From: Gammaproteobacteria bacterium | GTDB taxonomy: Bacteria > Pseudomonadota > Gammaproteobacteria > Pseudomonadales > Cellvibrionaceae | Assembly (NCBI GenBank): GCA_022600975.1 | Contig: JAHZJJ010000152.1 | Span: 1 to 43,175 of the forward strand | DNA length: 43,175 bases | Direction of reading: 5' to 3' | Shown: one piece after another, positions 1 through 9,029 of the stretch | Layout of the letters: the number at the start of each line of letters is the position of its first letter | Position numbering within the stretch: position 1 is the stretch's first letter | Translations under genes and position numbers: made by a program | The notes under the pieces: model-generated | What the model was told of the DNA's origin: nothing | Databases searched by the model: none | Seen by the model: only the letters and a program-made list of their open reading frames with translations

Positions 1-212
1 ACTTATCTAGCGAGGCTGTCATGAATGATAAGCCAGGCCTGTGTTCGGCTTCAATAAAATTAATAATACAGTTGAATGTTTTTATCCGCTTTCGCCCATG
101 GCGTTGGTGCAGGGTCTGGTGTGGTACGATGATTGGTGTATTCTTTTTCTTCAGCCGCGGGCCTCCGCCTTCTTTTTATTCCTATTTGCAATTTTTTAAC
201 AATAAAAATACT

Positions 213-272
213 GCCTGTAGCGAGAATGTCAGGATTGGGGGGTGGTTGTGTCTGAATTCTTTCGTTACAGGC
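213..272. other. Long imperfect hairpin with a G-rich loop, in the gene-free left end
   Basis: Bases 1-589 hold no gene I can support. The clearest structure in them is an inverted repeat: GCCTGTAGCGAGAAT at 213-227 pairs with ATTCTTTCGTTACAGGC at 256-272, with one G-U pair and a two-base bulge. TCAG and CTGA continue the stem inwards. The terminal loop is very G-rich, with a run of six G. No T-run follows on the plus strand, so it does not look like a simple terminator. It may be part of an unannotated structured RNA or a decayed repeat; I do not recognise it. Confidence 0.4.
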
Positions 273-445
273 TCACCTAAAGGGGGCTTTGACGATGCCT
301 GTATTTCCCTGTCGACTATTGGAAACGGCTAAACTCGATAAAACTTTCATTGTTACCCTGGCTGCTAGCAGTCATGGGGCAATTGAAGTTCAAATCGTTG
401 TATTTTTATTGCTCGATCAATACGATCGAAGCTTTAATGCATTAG

Positions 446-586
446 CTTAAAAAGCGCAGTTGGATCGGGGAGGTCTGCACAAGTTCTTGATGCACCTGAC
501 AAAGTTTAAAAAGTTCTCATCACCAATAAGATGACCACGAACTTTTAAAATTCGCCATGGGCACCAATTGTACGTTGTTACGTTTT
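446..586 (+). repeat. Truncated copy (copy 1) of the 163-bp MITE-like element
   Basis: This stretch aligns with most of the intact copy at 6366-6528. It shares the left-end GCAGTTG, the GTCTGCACAAGTTCTTGATG block, the central TCTCATCACCAATAAG hairpin and the TTTAAAATTCG block. The left terminus has drifted and the right terminal repeat is missing. The homology fades just before the stop codon of xseA at 590, so the element lies in the 3' flank of xseA. No flanking direct repeat is detectable. Confidence 0.8.
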
Positions 587-589
587 GAG

Positions 590-1933
590 TCACTCCACCA
601 GTGCGGCAAACTCGCCACTGGCCAGGCGCGCACGGACACGCTGGCCCTGTTTCAGTTTGGCGGCATCTTTTATTATTTTGTCGCTTTCATCACGCACAAT
701 GGCATAGCCGCGATCCAAGATTGCCAGTGGGCTGACGCTATTTAACAGCGCGTTGCTGCGGGTAAATTGCGCGCGTTTTTGTTGTAGTAACAATTTCATA
801 TTGCGTTGTAATTGCAGCCGATGTTGTTGCAGAGCCTGGCTGCTGCGCTGTAACTGCCGCTGTGGATGGGTGCGGGAAAAAGCGCGCATGGCGTTGTCGA
901 GGTGCACTCTGCGGTTGTTGATACCTTGGTTTATGGCGGTTTGCAGGCGCAGTTCCAAGTGATCAAGGCGCTGGGCGCGATTTTGCAGTTGCTCGCGAGG
1001 GTGGCGCAGGCGGTTGCCGGTTAGGGTTGCCCGTTGAGTCAGGTGGCGCAGCTGTAATTGTATAGCGCGCATCAGCCTGTGGTTGATCCCGGTCAGCGCC
1101 TGTGACAATTCTACCGCCCTTGCGCTGGCGATTTCCGCTGCCGCAGATGGGGTGGGGGCGCGCATATCTGCAACAAGGTCGGCAATTGTGGTATCTGTTT
1201 CGTGGCCCACTGCGGAAATAGTGGGAATAGGACAGTTGGCTAGAGCGCGGGCGACAATTTCTTCATTAAATGGCCACAGGTCTTCCAGTGAGCCGCCACC
1301 GCGGCCGACAATCAGCAAGTCGCAGCGCTGTAATTGCCCGGCCAGTTCGATGGCTGCCGCTATCTGCTGTGCGGCGCCGGCCCCCTGCACGGCCACCGGC
1401 AGAATTTCAAGGTTTGCCGCAGGGTAGCGCCGCCCGAGCACCTGGATAATATCGCGTACCACCGCACCAGTGGGAGAGGTGATTACGCCGATGGTGGTGG
1501 GCAGTGGGGGCAGTGGCTTTTTACGTGTCGGGTCGAACAGCCCCTCGGCCTGTAGGCGTGCTTTGAGGGCTTCCAACTGACGCATTAAGGCGCCAAAGCC
1601 CGCCTCTTCGAGGTGTTCTACAATCAGCTGAAATTCGCCGCGGCCTTCGTACAGGCTGACTCGCGCTCGCGTCACCACTTCGTGGCCGTTGGCCAGTGCA
1701 AAGCGCACGCTGCGATTGCGGTTGCGGAACATGGCGCAGCGCACCTGGGCGCGGGCGTCTTTGAGGGTGAAATACCAGTGCCCCGACGAGGGCGCGGCAA
1801 AATTGGAGACTTCTCCGCCCACCCACAACAGCGGCACACTGCCTTCCAGCAGTTGTTTGACTTCGCGGTTTAAGTCGCTGACTGTGAGCACGCTGCGGGT
1901 ATTTTTGCGATCATTTTCAGCAGAGGTTGGCAT
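590..1933 (-). CDS. xseA: Exodeoxyribonuclease VII large subunit
   Basis: Large subunit of exonuclease VII, which with small XseB subunits degrades single-stranded DNA in both directions to oligonucleotides in the cytoplasm, during repair. The protein has the family layout: an N-terminal OB-fold (about residues 15-110, beginning SVLTVSDLNREVKQLLEG and including GGEVSNF and GHWYFTLKD), then the catalytic core with IGVITSPTGAV, VGRGGGSLEDLWPFN and AVGHETDTTIAD, then a long Gln/Arg/Leu-rich coiled-coil arm and a short C-terminal tail. At 447 residues it is close to the E. coli protein (456). The ATG at 1933 is chosen because GTGAG precedes it at good spacing; the ATG at 1954 adds seven residues and has no ribosome site. 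It diverges from guaB, and a repeat element abuts its 3' end. xseB is not in the window. Confidence 0.96.
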   Translation of the reverse strand: MPTSAENDRKNTRSVLTVSDLNREVKQLLEGSVPLLWVGGEVSNFAAPSSGHWYFTLKDARAQVRCAMFRNRNRSVRFALANGHEVVTRARVSLYEGRGEFQLIVEHLEEAGFGALMRQLEALKARLQAEGLFDPTRKKPLPPLPTTIGVITSPTGAVVRDIIQVLGRRYPAANLEILPVAVQGAGAAQQIAAAIELAGQLQRCDLLIVGRGGGSLEDLWPFNEEIVARALANCPIPTISAVGHETDTTIADLVADMRAPTPSAAAEIASARAVELSQALTGINHRLMRAIQLQLRHLTQRATLTGNRLRHPREQLQNRAQRLDHLELRLQTAINQGINNRRVHLDNAMRAFSRTHPQRQLQRSSQALQQHRLQLQRNMKLLLQQKRAQFTRSNALLNSVSPLAILDRGYAIVRDESDKIIKDAAKLKQGQRVRARLASGEFAALVE

Positions 1934-2028
1934 TCTGAACTCACAAGTTCTCATTAAGTGTGGCAGCCAATAATGCAGTATCTTGCGCTGTGGTAAAAGT
2001 GATTAGACAAGGTTTGTTCTGCGATTTT

Positions 2029-2058
2029 TTGCTTCTACACTCCAATTAACATTATAAT
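2029..2058 (+). promoter_or_regulatory. Probable sigma70 promoter of guaB
   Basis: A perfect -10 hexamer TATAAT lies at 2053-2058, with TTGCTT at 2029-2034 as the -35 (18-base spacer). The predicted start near 2065 gives a leader of about 35 bases before guaB. The distance and strand fit guaB; the sequence alone does not show purine regulation. Confidence 0.6.
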
Positions 2059-2099
2059 CGCGCTGATACCCATTCCCGCACCCCTGAGGTATGAGTGTC

Positions 2100-3587
2100 A
2101 TGTCTGAATCCAGTTTGCGCATAGCGCGTGAAGCCCTCACTTTTGATGATGTCCTGCTTGTGCCCGGCTACTCTGAAGTAACCGCTAAGGACGTCTGCCT
2201 GCAAACCCAGTTATCCCGCAATATTACTTTAAATATTCCCCTGGTGTCCGCCGCAATGGATACGGTGACGGAATATCGCCTGGCCATTGCCTTGGCTCAG
2301 GAAGGTGGTATTGGCATTATCCATAAAAGTATGTCCATCGAAGACCAGGCCCTGGCCGTTCGCGCGGTCAAGAAATTTGAGGCCGGTGTGGTTAAGGACC
2401 CCATTACCATCGAATCTAGTGCCACCGTGCGTGAGCTGACAGCGCTGACTAGCCGCCACAATATTTCCGGTGTGCCAGTGATGGAAAAGGGTAACTTGGT
2501 GGGTATTATCACCAGCCGCGATATTCGTTTTCAAACCAATCAGGACGTTAGCGTTGCCAGCCTGATGACACCGAAAGAGCGCTTGGTAACAGCCAGCGAG
2601 ACGGCGTCAAGCGATGAAGTGCGCGAGTTGTTACATCGCCATCGCATCGAAAAAGTGCTGGTGGTCAATGATCAATTCGAATTGCGTGGCCTGATTACGG
2701 TAAAAGATTTTAACAAGGCTGAACAGTACCCTAACTCCTGTAAAGATAGCGACGCGCGTCTGCGTGCCGGCGCCTCTGTGGGTACTGGTGCGGATTCTGA
2801 TGATCGCGTCGCGGCCTTGGTGGAAGCCGGTGTCGATGTGCTGGTGGTGGACACCGCTCACGGCCATTCTCGCAATGTACTTGACCGCGTGAAAAGGATT
2901 AAACAGCTGTGGCCCGAGGTCGATGTGATTGGTGGTAATATCGCCACGGGTGAAGCAGCTACTGCACTGCTAAAAGCGGGTGCCGATGCCGTAAAAGTGG
3001 GCATTGGCCCCGGTTCTATCTGTACCACGCGCATTGTTACTGGTATTGGTGTGCCGCAAATTACTGCTATTGCTGAGGTTGCCAAGGCATTATCGGGCAC
3101 CGGTGTGCCGGTGATTGCCGATGGCGGCGTGCGTTTTTCTGGAGATATTTCCAAAGCCGTGGCCGCCGGTGCTTACTCAGTAATGATGGGTTCCATGTTT
3201 GCCGGTACTGAGGAGGCGCCCGGGGAGGTGGAACTCTATCAGGGCCGAACCTACAAATCGTACCGCGGTATGGGCTCGCTTGGTGCCATGTCTCGCAGCC
3301 AGGGTTCTTCCGATCGTTATTTTCAGGATGCCAGCCAAGGACAAGAAAAACTTGTACCAGAAGGCATTGAAGGGCGGGTGCCTTACAAGGGGCCAATCTC
3401 CGCTATTGTTCATCAAATGATGGGCGGGTTGCGCTCGGCTATGGGCTACACCGGCAGTGTTGATATGGCTACCATGCGCGATTGTGCACAATTTGTGCGC
3501 GTCACTGCGGCGGGGATGGGTGAGTCTCATGTGCATGATGTACAAATCACCAAAGAAGCACCCAATTACCCTGTGGGCGGGCGATAG
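2100..3587 (+). CDS. guaB: Inosine-5'-monophosphate dehydrogenase
   Basis: Oxidises IMP to XMP with NAD+, the committed step of GMP synthesis. The 495-residue protein has the (beta/alpha)8 barrel starting at [13 protein letters not shown], an inserted pair of CBS domains (about residues 90-205), the catalytic loop [13 protein letters not shown] with the active-site Cys, the [11 protein letters not shown] phosphate-binding segment, and the flap region with [10 protein letters not shown] and the catalytic Arg-Tyr (DRYFQ). Two ATGs compete: 2091 sits directly against GAGGT, while 2100 has that site nine bases upstream and gives the family-typical start, so 2100 is used. guaA follows after 191 bases containing a strong hairpin. 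Confidence 0.98.
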   Translation: MSESSLRIAREALTFDDVLLVPGYSEVTAKDVCLQTQLSRNITLNIPLVSAAMDTVTEYRLAIALAQEGGIGIIHKSMSIEDQALAVRAVKKFEAGVVKDPITIESSATVRELTALTSRHNISGVPVMEKGNLVGIITSRDIRFQTNQDVSVASLMTPKERLVTASETASSDEVRELLHRHRIEKVLVVNDQFELRGLITVKDFNKAEQYPNSCKDSDARLRAGASVGTGADSDDRVAALVEAGVDVLVVDTAHGHSRNVLDRVKRIKQLWPEVDVIGGNIATGEAATALLKAGADAVKVGIGPGSICTTRIVTGIGVPQITAIAEVAKALSGTGVPVIADGGVRFSGDISKAVAAGAYSVMMGSMFAGTEEAPGEVELYQGRTYKSYRGMGSLGAMSRSQGSSDRYFQDASQGQEKLVPEGIEGRVPYKGPISAIVHQMMGGLRSAMGYTGSVDMATMRDCAQFVRVTAAGMGESHVHDVQITKEAPNYPVGGR

Positions 3588-3710
3588 CTTTGAATAGTGC
3601 CGTTCAAGCCAGTGGCGGCTTTATTATTTATGATACTGAAGCTGACCTGAAAGCCACAGCTACCACAAGGCGTTTAGTGTTCTGTTTTTAATATTTGTTA
3701 TCCAGGCTTC

Positions 3711-3760
3711 ACGGCGAACGGGCCCAATGTGGCCCGTTCGCCGTTCTATCTTCAGTTTTT
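3711..3760 (+). terminator. Perfect 14-bp hairpin between guaB and guaA (terminator or attenuator)
   Basis: ACGGCGAACGGGCC at 3711-3724 is exactly complementary to GGCCCGTTCGCCGT at 3731-3744, with a six-base loop CAATGT. A T-rich stretch follows but does not abut: TTTTT is at 3756-3760. The hairpin ends 34 bases before the guaA start. It could end the guaB transcript with leakage into guaA, attenuate guaA, or act as an RNA-processing stem. The rest of the 191-base gap shows no convincing gene. Confidence 0.6.
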
Positions 3761-3778
3761 ACTAATACCGAGTAAATC

Positions 3779-5356
3779 ATGTCTCAAAATATTCATGCCA
3801 ACCGCATTCTGATTCTTGATTTTGGTTCTCAATACACTCAGTTGATCGCCCGGCGGATACGCGAATTGGGGGTGTTTTCTGAGATTCGCGCTTTTGATAT
3901 GTCGGATCAGGAGATCCGCGCTTACAACCCTCAGGGCATTATTCTTTCCGGTGGCCCTGAGTCGGTGCCGCAAGCTAGCTCTCCCCGCGCGCCAGAAACC
4001 GTGTATGAACTGGGGGTGCCGGTATTGGGTATTTGTTATGGTATGCAGACTATGGCACACCAGCTGGGCGGTACTGTGCAGGCGAGCAAGTTGCGTGAAT
4101 TTGGTTACGCGCAGGTAAAGGTCGAGGGCAACTCTGCTTTGCTGCACGACATTCGCGATCACCTAACTGACGATGGCAGTGCGCTACTCGACGTGTGGAT
4201 GAGCCACGGCGATAAAGTTAGCATAATGCCTCCGGGCTTTGAGCTTATGGCCTCCACCGATGCCTGCCCGATTGCCGGTTTCTACTGCGCCGAAAAACAT
4301 TTTTACGGTATACAGTTTCACCCTGAAGTAACCCATACACTACAGGGTGTGCGTATTTATGAGCACTTTGTATTGGAACTGTGTGGCTGCAAAAAATTGT
4401 GGACCCCGGAAAATATTATTAAAGACGCGGTTGAAAAAGTGCGCGCTCAAGTAGGAAGTCAAAAGGTTTTACTGGGCCTATCTGGCGGCGTAGACAGTTC
4501 AGTGGTGGCGGCGCTGTTGCATAAAGCAATTGGCAGTCAACTTACCTGTGTTTTTGTAGACAATGGTTTGCTGCGTAAAAATGAAGGCGACCAGGTGATG
4601 CAGATGTTTGCCGACAATATGGGGGTGCGGGTTATTCGGGCCAATGCAGAACAAAAGTTTCTCGCTCGATTAGCCGATGAAGCCGAACCGGAGGCCAAGC
4701 GTAAAATTATTGGTAATACGTTTATCGAAATTTTTGATGAGCAAGCCACTAAATTGCAAGACGTCACGTTTCTTGCTCAGGGCACTATTTACCCAGATGT
4801 CATTGAATCTGCAGCAGCAAAAACCAATAAGGCTCATGTGATTAAATCACACCACAACGTGGGCGGTTTACCCGATGATATGCAGCTTGAGTTGGTAGAG
4901 CCGCTGCGCGAGCTGTTCAAAGATGAAGTGCGCAAAATCGGCCTGGAGCTAGGCCTGCCTTATGATATGGTTTACCGCCACCCGTTTCCTGGCCCTGGCC
5001 TAGGGGTACGCATTCTTGGTACAGTAAAAAAAGCCTACGCCGATATCCTGCGCGAAGCGGATGCCATTTTCCTTGAGGAGTTACACAAGGCCGATTGGTA
5101 CCATAAAACTAGCCAGGCATTTGCAGTATTTTTGCCGGTGAAATCCGTAGGTGTGGTGGGTGATGGCCGTCGCTATGCTCATGTTATTGCTCTGCGTGCA
5201 GTGGAAACGGTAGATTTTATGACCGCTCGTTGGGCGCACTTGCCCTACGAGCTGGTTGAAAAAGTTTCCAACCGTATTATCAATGAAATTGAGGGGGTTT
5301 CACGGGTGGTCTATGACGTATCGAGCAAGCCACCGGCGACGATTGAATGGGAATGA
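3779..5356 (+). CDS. guaA: GMP synthase (glutamine-hydrolysing)
   Basis: Converts XMP to GMP using ATP and ammonia released from glutamine in its own N-terminal domain. The 525-residue protein shows the class I amidotransferase domain (about 1-205: [24 protein letters not shown], nucleophile Cys in GICYGMQ, FHPEV with the catalytic His and downstream acid), the ATP pyrophosphatase domain with the P-loop LSGGVDSSV, and the C-terminal dimerisation domain ending KPPATIEWE, the usual GuaA ending. Length is identical to E. coli GuaA. The ribosome site is weak (CCGAG about eight bases before ATG). It completes the IMP-to-GMP branch with guaB. Confidence 0.98.
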   Translation: MSQNIHANRILILDFGSQYTQLIARRIRELGVFSEIRAFDMSDQEIRAYNPQGIILSGGPESVPQASSPRAPETVYELGVPVLGICYGMQTMAHQLGGTVQASKLREFGYAQVKVEGNSALLHDIRDHLTDDGSALLDVWMSHGDKVSIMPPGFELMASTDACPIAGFYCAEKHFYGIQFHPEVTHTLQGVRIYEHFVLELCGCKKLWTPENIIKDAVEKVRAQVGSQKVLLGLSGGVDSSVVAALLHKAIGSQLTCVFVDNGLLRKNEGDQVMQMFADNMGVRVIRANAEQKFLARLADEAEPEAKRKIIGNTFIEIFDEQATKLQDVTFLAQGTIYPDVIESAAAKTNKAHVIKSHHNVGGLPDDMQLELVEPLRELFKDEVRKIGLELGLPYDMVYRHPFPGPGLGVRILGTVKKAYADILREADAIFLEELHKADWYHKTSQAFAVFLPVKSVGVVGDGRRYAHVIALRAVETVDFMTARWAHLPYELVEKVSNRIINEIEGVSRVVYDVSSKPPATIEWE

Positions 5357-5496
5357 TTGACAGTTTTGTAAGCACTGTAATGAGCGTTGACGCACAGGGA
5401 ATATCAGGGAGAGTGGCCCTAGATAAAACTAAAGAATAAAAATTGTATGGTAGTCACTCCCAATTTAATGATTAAAAAAACTTAAAGGAGATCGAA

Positions 5497-6351
5497 ATGG
5501 CAGATGAAGTAGTGATTACCTGCGCACTGACAGGTGTGCTAACCGATCCAAAACAGCACCCGGTACCGGTGACGCCGGAGCAGATGGCGGCTTCTGCTCT
5601 GGAGGCATTTAATGCTGGGGCCTCGGTTATGCATATCCATTTTCGCGCGCAGCAGGCGGGCCGAGGCCATCTTCCCAGCTGGGACCCCGAGGTTGCACTG
5701 GCCATTGCCAATGCCATTCGCAGCGCCTGCCCAGGGGTAATATTGAATTTCACCACGGGTACAGTAGGCAGGGATCAAAAGGGTGCGCTGGCTTGTATTC
5801 GCGCCGGCCGACCAGAAATTGCAGCTTGTAATGCGGGGAGCCTCAACTATTTAAAAGTGCGTGCCAATGGCACTTGGGCTTGGCCGCCGATGTTATTTGA
5901 AAATCCAGTGGATAAAGTGGAGGAGCTATTAGTAGTGTGTCGCGAGACCAATACTCGGCCGGAATTTGAGTGTTTTGACCTAGGTATTGTGCGCTCTGTG
6001 AGGATGTTCAGTGAGGTCGGTATGGTGGCCAAGCCCAACTACAACCTAGTGATGGGTGTGGCTTCGGGAATGCCAGCCGATAGCGACCTGCTGGCGCTGT
6101 TGCTGCGTTATATGAAGCCTGGGGCTCTGTGGCAAAGCACTGTAATTGGGCGTGAGGAAATTTGGCCGGTACACCGAAAAACTGCTGAGCTGGGGGGGCA
6201 CTTGCGCACTGGGCTGGAGGATAGTTTTTACCTGCCAAATGGAGAGCGCACCCGCGGCAATGGGCAGATGGTTGAGGCTCTGGTGAAAATTGCGGAAATG
6301 TGTGGCCGCAAGGTGGTGGCACCTGAGCGGGCGCGGGCACTTTTTTTATAG
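5497..6351 (+). CDS. Beta-keto acid cleavage enzyme (BKACE, DUF849 family)
   Basis: The family uses a divalent metal (Zn2+) and acetyl-CoA to cleave a beta-keto acid into acetoacetate and a new CoA ester; the founding member Kce cleaves 3-keto-5-aminohexanoate in lysine fermentation. The 284-residue protein is one (beta/alpha)8 domain. It shows H46 and H48 in MHIHFR, at the same numbering as the Kce zinc ligands, NFTTGTVGRD (84-93), FECFDLG (158-163) and GLED (239-242) with the expected metal-binding Glu. The start is firm: AAAGGAG lies eight bases before the ATG. It follows guaA by 140 bases, and none of the CoA-transferase, isomerase or dehydrogenase genes that accompany kce are near, so the substrate cannot be assigned from context. 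Confidence 0.9.
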   Translation: MADEVVITCALTGVLTDPKQHPVPVTPEQMAASALEAFNAGASVMHIHFRAQQAGRGHLPSWDPEVALAIANAIRSACPGVILNFTTGTVGRDQKGALACIRAGRPEIAACNAGSLNYLKVRANGTWAWPPMLFENPVDKVEELLVVCRETNTRPEFECFDLGIVRSVRMFSEVGMVAKPNYNLVMGVASGMPADSDLLALLLRYMKPGALWQSTVIGREEIWPVHRKTAELGGHLRTGLEDSFYLPNGERTRGNGQMVEALVKIAEMCGRKVVAPERARALFL

Positions 6352-6365
6352 TGTTTCATTTTTAA

Positions 6366-6528
6366 CCTAGAAACCGCAGTTGAATCACGCAAGTCTGCAC
6401 AAGTTCTTGATGCACCTTGCAAATTTTAAAAAGTTCTCATCACCAATAAGGTGACTACGAATGTTTAAAATTCGTCATGTACACAAATAGCTTACGTAGC
6501 TTTTGTACGCTCAACTGCGGCTTCTAAG
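6366..6528 (+). mobile_element. Intact 163-bp MITE-like element, copy 2, with 5-bp target duplication
   Basis: The element begins CCTAGAAACCGCAGTTGA and ends TCAACTGCGGCTTCTAAG; these ends are inverted repeats with two mismatches over 18 bases. It is flanked on both sides by TTTAA (6361-6365 and 6529-6533), a perfect 5-bp direct repeat as left by transposition. The centre is a stem-loop: AAATTTTAAA...TCACC-AATAA-GGTGA...TTTAAAATT. It has no coding capacity. It lies between the convergent genes for the BKACE enzyme and tlyA, where transcripts from both sides would carry the hairpin. Orientation is arbitrary; this copy defines plus. Confidence 0.88.
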
Positions 6529-6557
6529 TTTAAAGCTTGTTGGTGGCAGCCCTGGGG

Positions 6558-7319
6558 TTAATTTTCAGGCTTTTGCGCCCAAAGTAAAAATTCCCGGTTG
6601 CCATCACCGCCCTTGATCGGGCTGTCGATATAGCGATGCACTTTTAATTGCAACTGTTGGCACAGCTCGCACAGGCGCTGTTGTACTTGTCGATAAAGTG
6701 CCTCATCTCGCACTAGCCCACCCTTGCCGACGCCTTTCGGGCCCACTTCAAATTGTGGTTTGACCAAGCTCAGCAGTTGCCCACCGGGCTTTAGCAATGC
6801 TGGCAAGCGCGGAAGGATCAGAGTTTGAGAGATAAATGAAACATCCATCGTTATGGCGTCAAAACCATTTTCGGCATAAGTGCCCAGCTGTTCAGCAGTC
6901 AAATAGCGTGCATTGATGCCTTCAAACAGTTGCATGCGTGAATCTTGGCGCAGTTTTTTCGCCAGCTGATCGCGTCCTACATCGACTCCTACTACCAGGG
7001 CCGCATCGCCCTGGAGCAGGCAGTCACTAAACCCTCCCGTTGAGCAACCTATATCCAGTGCCCGCCAGCCTTTTGGATTCAGCTCGGTATGATCCAGTAG
7101 GCCAGCCAGCTTCATTCCGGCGCGCGATACATAGCGATCTTCCGCTAGTGCAGTTACTCGCAGGGGGGTTTTTTCACTCAGTAGTTGCCCCGCTTTATGG
7201 GCGGGCTGCCAGTGGTTGTTGTCTCCTAGCAGAACGCATCCGGCCCTAATTAACTTTTTGGCATGGGTACGGGAGTCGGCCAGTTGCAGCCGAACTAACA
7301 ATAGATCAAGTCGTGTCAT
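6558..7319 (-). CDS. tlyA: TlyA-family rRNA (cytidine-2'-O)-methyltransferase
   Basis: TlyA-family proteins bind ribosomal RNA and methylate a ribose 2'-OH with S-adenosylmethionine; mycobacterial TlyA modifies 16S C1409 and 23S C1920. The protein (253 residues) has an N-terminal S4 RNA-binding domain (RLDLLLVRLQLADSRTHAKK through about residue 65) and an FtsJ-like Rossmann methyltransferase with ALDIGCSTGGFSD (SAM motif I), GVDVGRDQLA, ITMDVSFIS and LVKPQFEVG, which supply the K-D-K part of the catalytic tetrad. The ATG at 7319 matches the usual MTRLD-like start; an ATG at 7370 adds 17 residues unlike the family. No good ribosome site is seen for either. The exact target in this organism is unproven. 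Confidence 0.9.
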   Translation of the reverse strand: MTRLDLLLVRLQLADSRTHAKKLIRAGCVLLGDNNHWQPAHKAGQLLSEKTPLRVTALAEDRYVSRAGMKLAGLLDHTELNPKGWRALDIGCSTGGFSDCLLQGDAALVVGVDVGRDQLAKKLRQDSRMQLFEGINARYLTAEQLGTYAENGFDAITMDVSFISQTLILPRLPALLKPGGQLLSLVKPQFEVGPKGVGKGGLVRDEALYRQVQQRLCELCQQLQLKVHRYIDSPIKGGDGNREFLLWAQKPEN

Positions 7320-7436
7320 CTGGAGTATTATGGCTCTGAGGCTTCTCTGGGGCAAACAAACCTGGGGCATACTAACTTCAGCGTTTGGAATTGAAAAGTT
7401 CTATGCTTTGGAAGAATCAGAAGGAATAGTTGTAAA

Positions 7437-8873
7437 ATGGCAAAAAATGTATTGAATAAATTTAAAATTCGCAAAGGCCGTGTATTCCAAGCGCCACTGG
7501 AGCACGCATTTGGTCGCTTGGTGACGCCGTTTGAAGAGTTTGTCAACCGTCAGAGCAGCAGTGGCTTGTTGCTGATGGTCTGCGCGGTGATCGCGCTCAT
7601 TATTGCCAATTCTCCCTGGGAAGAGGGCTACCTCCATTTGCTGCACACGCCGATCAGCCTCAATGCGGGAGACTGGAGTTTTTCGCTTAGCCTGCATCAC
7701 TGGATTAATGATGGCTTGATGGCCATATTTTTTCTGCTTGTTGGCCTCGAATTAAAACGTGAACTATTGGTTGGTGAAATATCTGAATTTCGCCAGGCGG
7801 TTTTGCCGGTAATGGCGGCTATTGGCGGTATGGTGGTCCCGGCACTAATTTACTTTGCCTTCAACGGCGAAGGCATTGCAGCGCGAGGCTGGGGTATTCC
7901 CATGGCTACGGATATTGCCTTTGCTGTCGGTTGTATTGCGCTGCTAGGCAATCGTGTTCCTCGTGCTGTGGTGACTTTTTTGGTGGCATTGGCGATTGTC
8001 GATGATCTCGGGGCTATTTTGGTTATTGCTATTTGGTATACAGAGAGTGTCAACACCAGTGCTCTGATGGCTGCGATATTGCTGGTGGTCATGTTATGGT
8101 TACTCAGTTTTATCGGTGTGCGTCGTTCACCAGCTTATCTTTTTATTGGGTTATTGCTGTGGTATGCACTGCATGTTACCGGTGTGCACGCCACTTTGGC
8201 CGGCGTCATTACCGCGCTGGCTATCCCTGCGCGACCGAAGTATGACCCTGTGGCTTTTAGCACCTTTGTTAAGGATATCATCCGCAGCTTTGATCGCAGT
8301 TTTCGGCCCGGCGATAAAATTATTGCTAATGACGCACTGAGAGCACGTGTCGCGGCACTGGGCAATGGCGTGCAATTAGTACAGTCACCACTGCAGCGTA
8401 TGGAAACACGGTTACATACCCCAGTCGCATTTTTGGTGGTGCCTATCTTTGCTCTGGCCAATGCAGGCATTCCCACTGATAGTTTTATTAATCCAACTGC
8501 GGTTTTTAATTCGGTTACACTCGGGGTTATTGTAGGCTTAGTGGCTGGGAAATTAATCGGTATTGTTGGCGCAACTTGGATTGGCTGGAAACTGGGCTGG
8601 GGCACACTGCCAACTTCCTCTACCTTTCGCCATATTATCGGTGTTGCGCTACTTGGTGGCATTGGTTTTACTATGTCAATTTTTATTGCTGAGTTGGCTT
8701 TTTCTGGTCAGACAGAGTTGTTGGTGCAGGCAAAAGCGGGGGTATTATTAGCCTCAGTAATTGCGGGTACGGCGGGGTTTGCTGTGCTGCGTCGCGCGCC
8801 AACAGAAGAAGCGTTGATATCTGGTGGCGAGGAATTAAAGGGGAAAACCTCGGGCGATAAAAGTGCTTTATAA
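7437..8873 (+). CDS. nhaA: Na+/H+ antiporter NhaA
   Basis: Inner-membrane antiporter that exports Na+ in exchange for protons, for salt and alkaline-pH homeostasis. About twelve hydrophobic segments run from residue 42 to about 450. Key residues are in place: D159 in ATDIAFAVG and the pair D189-D190 in AIVDDLGAI, corresponding to E. coli D133, D163 and D164; the Lys of VAGKLIG fits E. coli K300; the conserved late segment GGIGFTMSIFI is present. The protein is 478 residues against 388 in E. coli, the excess being in the N-terminus, a central cytoplasmic loop (PLQRMETRLH region) and a polar C-terminal tail. AGGAAT precedes the ATG. It diverges from tlyA. A marine or saline habitat would fit. 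Confidence 0.96.
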   Translation: MAKNVLNKFKIRKGRVFQAPLEHAFGRLVTPFEEFVNRQSSSGLLLMVCAVIALIIANSPWEEGYLHLLHTPISLNAGDWSFSLSLHHWINDGLMAIFFLLVGLELKRELLVGEISEFRQAVLPVMAAIGGMVVPALIYFAFNGEGIAARGWGIPMATDIAFAVGCIALLGNRVPRAVVTFLVALAIVDDLGAILVIAIWYTESVNTSALMAAILLVVMLWLLSFIGVRRSPAYLFIGLLLWYALHVTGVHATLAGVITALAIPARPKYDPVAFSTFVKDIIRSFDRSFRPGDKIIANDALRARVAALGNGVQLVQSPLQRMETRLHTPVAFLVVPIFALANAGIPTDSFINPTAVFNSVTLGVIVGLVAGKLIGIVGATWIGWKLGWGTLPTSSTFRHIIGVALLGGIGFTMSIFIAELAFSGQTELLVQAKAGVLLASVIAGTAGFAVLRRAPTEEALISGGEELKGKTSGDKSAL

Positions 8874-9029
8874 GCATTTGTTGTTTAAATAACCTTTAGT
8901 TTTCTATTTGTCGGAAAACTTGAAAAAAAGCATAGAATCAGCAGGTGGTGCAGGTGGTAGGGGTATTGGTCAATTTTGAGCAAGTGTTTTACTGTTTCAT
9001 ATTAAATGCTCAATAGCCTTAGCCAGAGT

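Noticed and set aside
21..332. 103-codon open frame on the plus strand at the left end
   Set aside because: Composition is unlike a protein (many Phe, Cys, Arg runs from AT/GC tracts), no ribosome site of note, no recognisable motif, and it runs through the hairpin at 213-272.
3590..3691. Short TTG-initiated frame between guaB and guaA
   Set aside because: No ribosome site and no recognisable motif; 33 codons are expected by chance.
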